Assembly (NCBI GenBank): GCA_018881555.1
Contig: JACAXG010000081.1
Location: 1,993,421 to 2,057,420 of the forward strand
Origin: Amblyornis subalaris
Lineage: Eukaryota > Chordata > Aves > Passeriformes > Ptilonorhynchidae
Length of the DNA: 64,000 nucleotides
Direction: 5' to 3'
The notes below the pieces were generated by a model. It saw nothing but the letters and a program-made list of their open reading frames with translations. It did not search any database and had not been told where the DNA came from. The position numbers and the translations under genes are program-made. Position 1 is the stretch's first letter. Each line of letters starts with the position of its first letter. Below, piece by piece: positions 23,101-33,690 of the stretch.

Positions 23101-24604
23101 AATAAGCCCAGGACAGAGGGCACTGACTACCAACTGCACAGTCACCTAAGGACAAAAGCCAACATTCAACACAACTTAAGTTCACCTCGATTTTCGGGGG
23201 GGGGGGGATTTTGGTTTTTTTTTTAGCATTTGTCACCTCCGAATCATGACCAGATAGATGAACGTTATCCATCAACATGCCTTTAACAAGCCTGCTTCTA
23301 GGATGCTATGTGGTAACAGTGCCAAGAGCTCTAGGATTGTGCTGTGCCCAGGTACCTGCGCCGAGGAGGGGGACTCCTCCTGCGATAGTCATCCCGGGGG
23401 CGCCGGCCCCACGATGGAGGGGGGCCACGGTTCCGACTCCGCTTCTCCCCATTGGAGAGCTCCACTCGGACACGACACCCACACAGCGTCCTGGGAAGAG
23501 AGGGTAACACTGGTTAGCATTGCCAGGGAGAAGGCAGCGTGGAATAAACGATGCACAATCCAGTGTGGGGAAAAATAATAGACAATGACAAAAATGTTCC
23601 GTCATCAAAGCACAGCGTTCAGAGTCAGCTCCAGCATGACTGTGGTGGCCTCTTCCTTGGAAATGTCCAAGGTCGCGTTGGACAGGACTTGGAGCAACCT
23701 GGTCTAGTGGAAGGCATCCTTGCCCATGGCAGGGGGTGGCACTGGATGATCCCTTCCAGTCCAAGCCATTCTGGGATTCTAAGGCAGACAAAAGGTTTGG
23801 CCATTGCTCAAAGCTGCTGGGCCAGTAAAGCTGACAGGGAAGGAAACAAGGAAAGTCTCCACGATCAGTTCCATCTCTTTATAGTAACACCATTTTCAAT
23901 TTAATTAACACACACACAAAGAGATGCAAGTCATTTCTAACTTGGGAGTTCAACTGTGAAGTGCAAAATTAACCATCACAATGCTATTCAGGAAAGAGGG
24001 AAGGTTTTGATGGGATATTGGGAAGAAATTCTTCCCTGTGAGAGTGGGGAGGCTCTGGCACAGTTTGCCCAGAGAAGCTGTGGCTGCCCAGCCCTACAAG
24101 TGCCCAAGGCCAGGCTGGACAGGGCTTGGAGCACCCTGGGATAGTGGAAGGTGTCCCTGCCCATGCCAATGGGTGGGACTAGATGGGCTTTAAGGTCCCT
24201 TGCAGCCCAAACCATTTTGGGATTCTATTTCTGCACTATTTAGAACACCCTTCTATCACCATATAAATAAATTGTGCATAAAAAATGTATCAAGCCCTTG
24301 ATCCTGCCACTCAAAGCTCCTCAATTTAAACTGTATCGCTACCCACAATGTCTCATATTTTCACAAGCCAAATCAAGCACACAAGAAGCACATTTTACCT
24401 TCCATCTAGTTCTCTTACTGCATCAGCTGCATCTCGTGGATCTTCAAATTCCACAAAGGCAAAACCAGGAGGATTTCTCGCCACCCACACACTGCGCAGT
24501 GGTCCATAGTAGCCAAAAGCTCGCTCTAGTTCCGTTTTGTTGCCATTGTTTCCAAGGTTACCCACATAAACCTTGCAGTCCAGCGGACAAGAGTCGCGAT
24601 GCAT
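20154..24604 (-). CDS. SRSF3: Serine/arginine-rich splicing factor 3 (SRp20)
   Basis: Five coding exons on the minus strand: 24604-24399, 23490-23356, 21165-21127, 20527-20441 and 20181-20154. They join in phase to 495 nt and 164 aa, the same length as human SRSF3. All junctions are GT-AG. Residues about 8-86 are a single RRM: RNP2 is VYVGNL and RNP1 is GFAFVEF. The linker is rich in P, R and G (RNRGPPPSW), followed by an RS domain with repeated RS/SR dipeptides ending SRSNERK. SRSF3 binds pyrimidine-rich exonic enhancers, promotes exon inclusion, and couples splicing to mRNA export through NXF1 in the nucleus. Between the second and third coding exons lies the poison exon (separate entry), through which the protein limits its own level. 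The first exon is noncoding (about 25470-25368). Every residue I could compare fits the family closely. Identity is certain. Confidence 0.98.
20777..20829 (+). mobile_element. Short CR1 3' end in SRSF3 intron
   Basis: GGCTGAACTCAATCTTAAAG followed by a CTGTGATCCTATG end. Confidence 0.7.
22054..22510 (-). other. SRSF3: SRSF3 poison cassette exon (NMD exon)
   Basis: A 457-nt alternative exon on the minus strand, bounded by acceptor AG at 22512-22511 and donor GTAAGT at 22053-22048. Spliced after the RRM/linker exon it reads [11 protein letters not shown] then TGA, so inclusion truncates the protein at about 124 residues and should trigger nonsense-mediated decay. Human SRSF3 has a cassette exon of nearly identical length at this position, used for autoregulation and known for extreme conservation. 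Secondary open frames within the exon are out of the main frame. Boundaries are seen in sequence; regulation is inferred from the family. Confidence 0.88.
23196..23207 (+). repeat. 12-G homopolymer in SRSF3 intron
   Basis: Twelve G in a row, shortly followed by a T run, lie between the second coding exon and the poison exon. On the transcript this is a C tract. Length is likely variable and prone to sequencing error. Confidence 0.8.
23656..23781 (+). mobile_element. CR1 3' fragment in SRSF3 intron
   Basis: GGAAATGTCCAAGGTCGCGT through the CATGGCAGGGGGTGGCACTG block to ATTCTGGGATTCTAAG. Confidence 0.85.
24004..24227 (+). mobile_element. CR1 3' fragment in SRSF3 intron
   Basis: Starts at TTTTGATGGGATATTGGGAA and runs through the CCCTGTGAGAGTGGGGAGGC block to the end TTTTGGGATTCTAT. 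Confidence 0.9.
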
Positions 24605-25367
24605 TGCTACGACAAGAAAAAAGAAGTTCACATATATTTAACACAGCGCATGTGCTTGTTCACTTCCAAGTGAAGTCATTCTGTTGGCTGCTTCCCCCTG
24701 AAACTTCAGCAGTGATACGATCTGAAGTGATGCAAACATTAATCCAGGAGGGGAGGGCGGGGTGGAAGGAGAGTGTTAAAACCGAACAAAAAGAGCTGCT
24801 ATGCCTCATTGTGTTTAAAGTTCATTATTTCGGGGAATTTCGGTTACTTTTAAGGTTTACAGCTTTGACGGGGGGGTTCTCTATTCCCCTCTGCCTGCCT
24901 AGCCGGGGGGGGTCTGCAGAGGGCGCTGCGCGGGGAAGGCTCCATTGTTCCCGGATCGGGATTAGGATCAGGGCGATCCGCGCACGGAAGGGGGGCAGCG
25001 CCATCGCCGGGCAACCCCGCGGGCAGCGCCCGGGGAGTCGCTCCGGCGCTGCTCCTCGGCGCGGCGTGAGGGACCAGCGCTGCCACCGACGGGCGGGACA
25101 CCGCCACTCTGCCCCCGCGGCACCTCCTGCCCCGCCTCGCCCGCCGCGGGGAGAAGGCCGAGAAGGGGCTCCTTCCGGCACCCAGCGGCCTCCCCGCNGT
25201 CTCCCCGTCCGGCTCCGCTCAGCGCCGCGGCAGCCGCCGCCCCAGGCCCGGCGTTACAAAATGGCGGCTGCTCTTTGTTTGCCGCCGCCGCCGCTTCCAT
25301 CCGCCCTGCCGGGCGCCGAGACCGCGGGTGCCGCCTCCCCCCCGCCCTCCGGGGCGAAGATCCTCAC

Positions 25368-25470
25368 CGGTGCTCAGAGGGAGGGCGCGCGAAGGGAGCC
25401 CGCGCTAAACTCAGCCGACTCGACCCTCAGCAAGACCCCAGCTCCGCTTTTCTTCACTGGACAAAATGGC
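25368..25470 (-). other. SRSF3: Probable SRSF3 noncoding exon 1
   Basis: The donor GTGAGGAT has GT at 25367-25366 on the minus strand; the TATA box predicts initiation near 25470. The resulting 5' UTR exon of about 100 nt joins the exon carrying the ATG at 24604. Start site is inferred. Confidence 0.6.
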
Positions 25471-25660
25471 GGCCGGCGCCTACCCCGNCCGTCTTTATAT
25501 AGGCCCAGCCCTCGCCCACGTGACGCCAGGCGACAGCGAATCAGAGCGCGTCGTTGCGCTGATTGACAGCTTGCGTCACAGCGCGGGCGAGGGTGGGTGG
25601 GAGTTTGGCGGCAATGGCGGGAGCGCTGAGGCGGTTCCGCCGGCCCCGCCCGGACCCTGA
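25450..25660 (-). promoter_or_regulatory. SRSF3: SRSF3 promoter: TATA box, E-box/CRE-like site, CCAAT-type sites
   Basis: TATATAAAG lies at 25501-25493 on the minus strand. Upstream, CACGTGACG at 25517-25525 (plus) combines an E-box and half a CRE. Inverted CCAAT-type sequences (ATTGG relatives) occur near 25535-25570. A YY1-like AAAATGGCGGC occurs on the plus strand at 25464-25474 near the start, with another copy at 25258-25268. All lie in a CpG island of about 24.88-25.66 kb. Confidence 0.7.
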
Positions 25661-27665
25661 AATCAGAGAACGGCAACACCCCCACAAATGTTGTTTTTCC
25701 GGCTAAAATGAAAAATTAAATTTTATTTCGTTGTGTTTCTGCCTCGGTAGGGTCCGTCCAGGTAGGGTTTCCACCTATCAACACTTTAATTCTCTAACAG
25801 CTATTTCTCCCCATGAACTTTAAATGAGTGTGTTGAGCAAATAGCTGTAAACCAGAGTTTTTGGTAAATTTTATGTCTGGGCCTTGCTTACTGAGGCACA
25901 AAAGATGGAATTGAATTTTTTTTCAGCACTTGAGAAAACGAGAGAATTTCACTNGAGGAATTTTAGTTACAGATACACAGTGCTTTGCTAAACTCTCATT
26001 CATACATGACATACATATAACATGAGTTTTAACCTTAATTAAACAATTAACTTGCTCCAAAGGGGTTGCCTTAGATAACAATCCTCTTGATTTGGGTTAT
26101 GAAGTAATATAAGAAACCCACCCAGGGCTCTTGCTGCAATAACCTCCCCAAATCCTCCCTTTGCATCCAGGCTGGCTTTAATCCAGATTTTATCTATTTG
26201 ACTTGGGCCGGAGAAGACAAATTTGCCTGGTACAAGTATAATTAATAATATTTTGAATCAGATCATATGCAATAAGTCATTTTGAGTACAAATTAATGCT
26301 CGTTGACTGTGCTTTCCAAGCAGGAACTGTGCATGGAATGGATGGGGCATTCCCGCTCTACCAGAATTCCAGAAACCCAACTGCAATTAAAAACAACTGC
26401 TGATATAGTTCATTGGAATTTTCCAAAATCTTTTGCAACATCCCCCATTACTTTTAGGAGCTTTTTCTCANTAAAATCCCCTAAAGGCAAAAATTGGCCA
26501 GGGGACAGAAATGCAACAATGATTTTATGGTAACGGATGCTCCAAAGTATCTTTATCACGTGTGCAGTTATCTGACAGTTACCTGCCTTCAATTAAGGAA
26601 ATCTAATCCATTGTAATCTAAATTAGTTGATGGCTAATTTCCTGAGACAACACAAACAAAGGAAATAATTTGAAGCTTGGGGTTGTTCAGCCATTTCACT
26701 TTGTGACTTCTTCGAGACGGTGATTTCGGTATTCGTGTCAGTATTTGTGTCCCTTCTCCAAGGGGGTTTGCAGCATTCCTAGACCCTGCTCTTATCACAT
26801 AATGTACACTTCAAACATGACTTAAGTTTTGCAATAATGGGTTTTTTTTAAAAAAAGAAACAAAACAACTATTAGAGAGCAACTTGGACAACCTTTACAG
26901 AACTTATTACTTCATACCAAAGTTACACATGATGTATGAAAATAATGCCAGATGACAGACTTGGGAACAAANGATTTCTTCAGAAGTCAGCTCACCTCCT
27001 GCAAAACAAACAGAGCACTCAGCACCCACCTAGGACATGTTACCTGCTCTATTCAAGGCACTTCTTGCCTGGGGTTAAGCCCATCACCACATTTTATAAA
27101 CCACAGCCCACAAAAATCATGTCATCCAAACACAATCCATATTCAGTTTGCTTTTGGCATTACACAGAAACTAAATGTGGCACATCACCGGGACACAAGG
27201 CAGAGGTCGGAGCGTTCAGCCAAATTCCCACAGCGGGGCTGGGATGTGCCGGCACAGCCACACAGCCCTTGTGTCACCCCAAAGTCAGCGTTTGGATTGT
27301 CCTCCCAGAGCCGCTCCCCGAAGCAGCCCTGAGCAGCACTCCGTGTGTTTGTCACACACACGTGGGAGCTGCTTTGTGCCCCTGCACTCTCCTCCTTATT
27401 CCAAGTTTGCAAGTGTTTGGAGAATCCTGCTGCGTTGCACTGCTGGCTTTTACAGTGAGAAAATGCCACTCGTGTCCAATATCATTGGGTTTCTGTTTTA
27501 TATACCCCCAGACCAGGTCCATGGCCACACTGNCCTGGAGTAAGGTGTTCCAGTCAAACTGCTGCCATGGTTCCTGATATTTCAGTCTCACGCAGGAAAA
27601 TTAACATATTCCAGACGTTATGGTTTGGAAGAAGCCTCAGCCATGTGAGGGAGACAAATTTAAGG

Positions 27666-27747
27666 GATCACAGAATATCCTGAGCTGGAAGGGGCCCACA
27701 AGGATCATCAAAGTCCAACTCCTGGCCTTGCACAGGACAACCTGAAA
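27666..27747 (-). mobile_element. CR1-type 3' fragment (minus)
   Basis: ATCACAGAATATCCTGAGCT, then GGAAGGGGCCCACAAGGATC and AGTCCAACTCCTGGC. This is the CR1 subfamily also seen at the window's end. Confidence 0.8.
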
Positions 27748-30700
27748 TTCCACTATGTGACTGAAAACATTGTATAAATGCCCCTGGAGCTCTGAATACT
27801 TCAGGAGACTGTTAATATTTACTGGAGAATACCTCTATCAGAAAAGGATCTCTTAGATCTTCGCTCCCCAAGCAAAANCAGACACTGACAAACCCAGTTA
27901 TTTACCAGCATGATTCTGCCCACAGACAGGCCTTTTGCTGGGAAACGACATTGCACGAATGCAACAGGAACTGGTGGAGGGGACAGGTCTTCAGCCAGAA
28001 ACCGACTGCACGCAGGCACCTCTGAGCCTGCTNTCATGAGGTTCCTGTGGATTCACCCCTTTCACATCCTGCCCAGAGACCAACCCTGGTGAAGGCCATT
28101 TTCTAAAGAAACAGAGACTTGCACGAGGCTGATCTTTAGATATATTACAATGCATGAGCTTATTCCCACAAACTCTCCTGTTTACAGGGTATAAGTCCCT
28201 TATTCCCTNACTTTTAAAACATACATTCTTACACTGTGAGATCTTCTAGCTGTACCTCNGACCTCATGTAGAGGGAGAGTGAAACAACAGACTGTAATTT
28301 ATATATCATAGACCTAAACTAAGACTCAGCAGCCAGCACAAGGGCACAGCGTGTCTCCAAGACTCAGCACTTGGGGATTAATTAGTAAGAAGTTCATTTA
28401 CTTGAATGACATGTTATTTGGAGACCTTTAGTTGCNCATCCTTCATCCCCACCTTTCCAGGTGTGAGGTTTCTGCCACTGTNGGGGTCCCACCTCTCAGG
28501 TGTGGGCACCAGACAGTGACATTCTCCTGCAGGGGCAGATCCCAGGGAGCTCCTTTTCAGGGAGACAGAGCCCATGGCACTGGGAGACATCCCTGCTTTT
28601 TTTTTGGTTTTGGTGNTTTTTTTTTTTAGGTGAGGTCCTCAGGAGACTTCTGCAGTGCAGGGATAAGCTCAGAGAGCCCAGTGGGTGTTACAGAAGCAGC
28701 ANAAGGGACCCAAGGCTTTGTCTCAGCTTCGCCTGAATTTGTTTTCCACAAAGAAAATATTCCATCTGGAGACTATTTTGGGAAGGAAAGAATCAGCCCC
28801 AGAGTCGGCTCCAGGGCAGGTTTTGGAGGACAAAACACTCATCCTTGCTACTGTGTTCAGACAGAGCTGCAAGTCCCAGGAGCTTCTATAAATCTGGCTT
28901 GAAGTTAGAAAATGAAAACAGTGAGCCTGAGTCACTGCTGTTTGAGTCTAATTTTAATTCCCTGGAAGATGGGAGTTCTCTCTGGGATGACGCAGTACAC
29001 AGCGCATTGGGGGCCAGGATTTCACACTGCTCCTGGAACAGTTTCCCCCCCTCCCAAATGTGATTACTGGCACCTCTCTGGATGGCACAAGGACTGTCCC
29101 CAGCAACAAGGAGGTGACACAGAAGGGCTAAAAGCGCCTAGAGTGAGGGGAAGCCTGGAACTCTCTCCTGGGAGCTGAGCTTCACCTCTTGAAGTGGTTA
29201 TGGAAGCCATGGGGCTGCTGGCTCCTTCCCNGGCGGCAGAGGGCTGGTGATGCCTCTGTAGCACCTCGAGCGCAGGTGAGGTGGTGCCAACATCTTCGTG
29301 GTTTGCTGCGAGGTGTCACTTCCTCGCCTCTCTGAGTGAGGGAGGCCGGGGAGGGCAAACAGCCCTTCAGCAGCTGCTGCTTCCCCAGCAGCCCGGGCAG
29401 CCCTGTTTACCACCGAGTGCGGTCAGAGCGTTTCCTCCGGGCAGGGCGGTGCCCGGCTTAATCCGGCTCTGTTGGGCTAAGAGCAGTAAGGGAGAAAAAA
29501 ACCAAAACACAACCCAAAAACAAATCCCAAAAAATCGAGTCGATGTTTTCGTCAGGGAAGCAGGAAGCCTTCTGGAGCCCACGCTCCTGTTACTGGTGAG
29601 TAACGGAGAACAGCCCACGGAAAAAATTCCTCAGATCTGTCGGCGCATCTCCCCACAGATAGAGGAGCCCTTTGATGCAGCACAGTCTTTGTTCAATTAA
29701 GTTTTCAAATCCCAGGCCAGAGGATCCCCTTGCCCTAACGAGGCCATTTGCACATTTGCTTTGCTTTCTGTTCCCTCCCCCAGTTCCTTCTTCCCCCTCA
29801 ACTGGGCCTCCAGGCTTTCTCTTCCCTTTTCCTTTCATGCTCTGCAGCAAGCCATATTCCCTTCCTCCCCCACCTGGCTCCCCGGGGAAAGGACTGGAAA
29901 GCAAAACAAAAGAATCACTCCCCGGGAAACCATAATTGGCACAACCCTCCTGCTCCAAAACTCCCGCTGAAGGTGAGGGAACAGCAAAGGCCCCTCCCGT
30001 GCGGAGCCCAGGAAAAGCCGGAGGGAGGGATCGAAGGCTTTGAAGCCAAGGCTAAAAGCTTTGATGGCTCCAAGAGTGCTGCGACGGAGGCCCCGAGGGG
30101 ACCAAACCCTGGTCAGCCCCAATCCCTCGTTCCTTCCCTGCACAATGGGCTCCTACTCCTCTCTGCACTGTTCTGGGCTCTTGCAGAGGTTAATTTAGCC
30201 CAGNTAAAAGTCTCACCTGGGAGTGCTGGTGGTACAATTTCCTTGTGACATTAGCAAGGTCCCCATTATAGCTCAAAACATTTCCTCCGGGAGGTGTGTG
30301 TGCGTGTCTGGGGTTTAGGTGTGAAATCGAAACATTTTATATTTTCTTTAGAAATATTGTATCTCTCACCGATACAGGGTAACTCCGGCGGAGTCCGACC
30401 TCAGGTCTGCTTCTCAGGGAGATGCCACAAGTCACGACCACGGTTATTTTGACTTCTCCCAGGTCCTTGGGCAGAAGGAAATGACCAGTGGAAGAGCATA
30501 GCCATGGCAGTGTGGGGTGACCACCAGAACATGCTCCAAGTGCCCCTGTCCCGACCCCACGTCACCGTCTCTGACCGTGGTCACTCAGCTGAAGTTCTTC
30601 CAGTGGAAATGCCAATAACTGCACCCAATGAGAAATGATTGTACACTGGAGACTTGAAAAGTTCACAAATGAATTGGACCAGATGTTTTAGACATGACTT

Positions 30701-31555
30701 TGGNCAAGGATTAATAAGCCTTGAAGATGTATCCAAGGGACCTTGGATACACAGCAGATAATTTGGTGTAACCACAGCGTAAGTGCTGCCCTGGAGACTC
30801 AGATGCAAAGCCAGGCCCGGATTTACCAATATTTAACAAATGTCAGCTGTAATTGGTGACACACTTTAATGGGTGACACTCTCCTTAACAATCAGGACTT
30901 GGCTAATNAAATCAGGAATGGTTATTGGGTCGCTCGGAAATAGCAGGGCTCAGACAAGCTGCCCTGAGGAATGTAATAAAGAGCAATTTGGTGTCTGTGG
31001 AAGCTGAGAACAGACGAGGCTGTGCGAGCCCTGCAGTGGGCCTGTCTCTGCAGGATGACGTGTCTGCATCCACCTGGGTCTGGGTTTATCAGGAACACAG
31101 CCCTGTGCCTATGGAAAAGGAATCCATCATTTCTGAAAACACCGAGCAAATGATGTTTTCAATCTTCCCAGAGAATTGCTCCTGAAAGATGACAAATACA
31201 TTCAGTCCTTCACTTCGAGAAATAGGAAGTGGTCCTCTTAAGTAGTATCAGCCCAATGATCCAGCCACATCCTGAGTATCCACATTCTACTGAAATTGCC
31301 TGCTTAGAGATCATACAGTGAGTATCAAACCTTGTGTGGTGTCAGCTCGTAGGGTTTCAAAACATCTCAGAATTTGGCTTTTTCCCAAAAAAAATTTGGC
31401 TTTTTCCCTACTACTTGCACTTTTATTGTTAATGAGTTGATAAGCCTTTTCCGTTTCTCCCGTTTCCAAGATTTCAAACAAATTTCTTTACTGTACAATC
31501 AACAGATTTAAATTAAATTTGTACTGAACATTAAAGTCCAGTGGGATCTTATTTA

Positions 31556-31722
31556 AGTTGTCCAGAGAAGCTGTGGCTGCCCAGCCCTGGAAGTGTCCAA
31601 GGCCAGGTTGGACGNGGCTTGGAGCAACCTGGGATAGTGGAAAATGTCCCTGCCCATGGCCGGNGGTGGAACTGGATCAGCTTTAAGGTCCCTTCCAGCC
31701 TAAACCATTCTGGGATTCTATT
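31556..31722 (+). mobile_element. CR1 LINE 3' fragment
   Basis: GTTGTCCAGAGAAGCTGTGG through the AGGTTGGACGNGGCTTGGAG block to ATTCTGGGATTCTATT. Confidence 0.9.
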
Positions 31723-33690
31723 ATTTACCAACTCCTCAGATCTTCTGTGAGTACCTGCCCCATTTAGCTGACTGTGTGGTACCTGGCATTGCAGGGCTCA
31801 CCACTATTGTTAATTTAGATTCCTCTTACCCAGCTCCTGACAGGGACAGGAAAGGAGGGAGATCTCTTTTGCATACCACAGATACTTTTCCTGATCGAGC
31901 CTGGAACAGCTGCATATCCCTTGTCCACCATCCTGGGGCACAGGAAAGCTGNGTTAGAATCAAAAGTTCTCACAAAACAGGAGAGACAGCAACGGGAGAA
32001 GAAACTGTCTGCGAAGTTGTGATGTTTCCCTGGGTCACAGCTGAACATTTTAGAATCCAAGATTGATTCTTGTTGGAGCTGTGTCATTTCCCTGACATGA
32101 GAGGAAAGATCTCAGTCAGAGTGCTGTGGAGCCCAGTCCCAGTGTTCCTGTGCTCTCTGGGCTGCTATAAAAGGTGGCCATGGGCACNGGGTGTCACTGC
32201 ACTGGAACAGCANCGCGGGGCTGGCAGGAGACACGGCTGGGCGGGTCTGCACTTCACCAGGATCCAAACAACACCTGCAGGAAGTGACAACGTTCCTTTT
32301 GTAACTGGGAGATGCTTTTAAATTAATGTACAGTTTGCTGTTGATCACAATAGCAAAGTGTCGTTTCTGAATCGTGTCTGAGCAGTTCTACATTAGCATA
32401 ACTTAAAATATCACTCAGCATGTAAACACACATCTCTATGTATATTTATGTGCATGTATCTGCAGTTAATACAGATGTTTTTAATCAGAACTAATACCCA
32501 TTTGTTATTTCACATNTAGTTTGATTTCAACATATTGCTCAAGGAAATTACTCACAAATTACTGGGGCAGACTTATTAAGAATAAGCTTGTTACAAGCAA
32601 ATATAGACTTGATATGTATTTATGTTCTACTAATGTATAATTTGCCTTTCTACCCAACCACTGACAATTCAATATTCAAGTTAGTATAAAAACAAGTCAT
32701 TTGAGGAGATGCTGAGTTTTTCTNACCCCAAACTACTTCTGCACTAAAAGAAGTATTTCTTCAAAAAATTATACAGGAACCTGTCTTTACTACTCTTACA
32801 TAATAATTTAAATGCTGTAACTTTTATTTTGTTGTCCATCCACATTTTNATGTAATAATTAATAGAGGATTTACTGGTAAATGACTAAAGAGCCAGGCTG
32901 GAGCCAGTCCTAAAGCAGGGTACAGTCATTAGTGTAAAAAAGGCAGAAATTTTAGGGCTAGACCTGGCAATAAAGGCATTGTGGGGCTGAAGGGATGGGT
33001 AACTAGAGGTGTATCAGTGCCAGGTGCTGATACAGAGCTGAATGAAACTATAATTTAGATTAAAATAATCATTGCAGAATTACATCTTCTAGTTGTCCCT
33101 TCCCTAAACGAGAAATCCACTTCTCCACAGAAATTAAATCCGGCATCGGTCTCATATAATCCTGGATATTTGGATGTCAGCACTTGCCTTGCTTGTGGAA
33201 AAGGTTGTGTTATTGAAGGCCCAACCCCCCAGGCTGTGAACACCTTTTAAATTTATATTCCTGCTCCAGCCTTAAATACCTTTTGTGTTCCATAATTTTC
33301 AGCAATCCTGATCTTTCTGTCAAATTTCTGTGAAGTTTTTATCATGAAGGTCTTTTTGCAGTCCTGAAATAATTTTCCATGCCTGCAAATGCACAAGAAT
33401 TCAATTGTATTGAGAGGCAACAGTGGGAAAGGAGATATAGGACTCTGAGCAAGGCANTGTAGAAATATCCTGTGAATCCTATCCATCTTTTCCTGGTCTA
33501 TGTCACAAATCCACAGGTCTGGGATGATTTGCGAGGTCCTGGTCTGATTTACCAGAGCACAATACTCCTCTTTCATCCCTGCTTAAAGGCTGAAATTCAT
33601 TTTGCCAGGTGAAAGAAAGAACAGAGGAAAAGATCTCTGATCACACCATCAGCTTCTGGTCCCTTGCAGTGGATTGGGAGGAGAGAGAAA

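Larger units (their letters stand above)
25661..33668. other. AT-rich intergenic region upstream of SRSF3 and of the PTH-like gene
   Basis: No coding exon recognised. CR1 fragments are listed separately. Blocks at about 26020-26700 and 30830-30960 are AT-rich, with several TAAT motifs and no visible repeat, and could be conserved regulatory DNA. A short GC-rich zone at about 29200-29480 has no promoter signature I can support. The unseen noncoding first exon of the PTH-like gene may lie here. Confidence 0.45.

Noticed and set aside
24274..25566. Long plus-strand open frame of 430 codons
   Set aside because: It runs antisense through the first SRSF3 coding exon, intron 1 and the CpG-island promoter; high GC explains the lack of stops, and the translation is low-complexity with no family resemblance.
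33253..33576. Minus-strand open frame of 107 codons next to the PTH-like gene
   Set aside because: It contains an ambiguous codon, no recognised domain or splice structure, and lies in AT-rich intergenic DNA.
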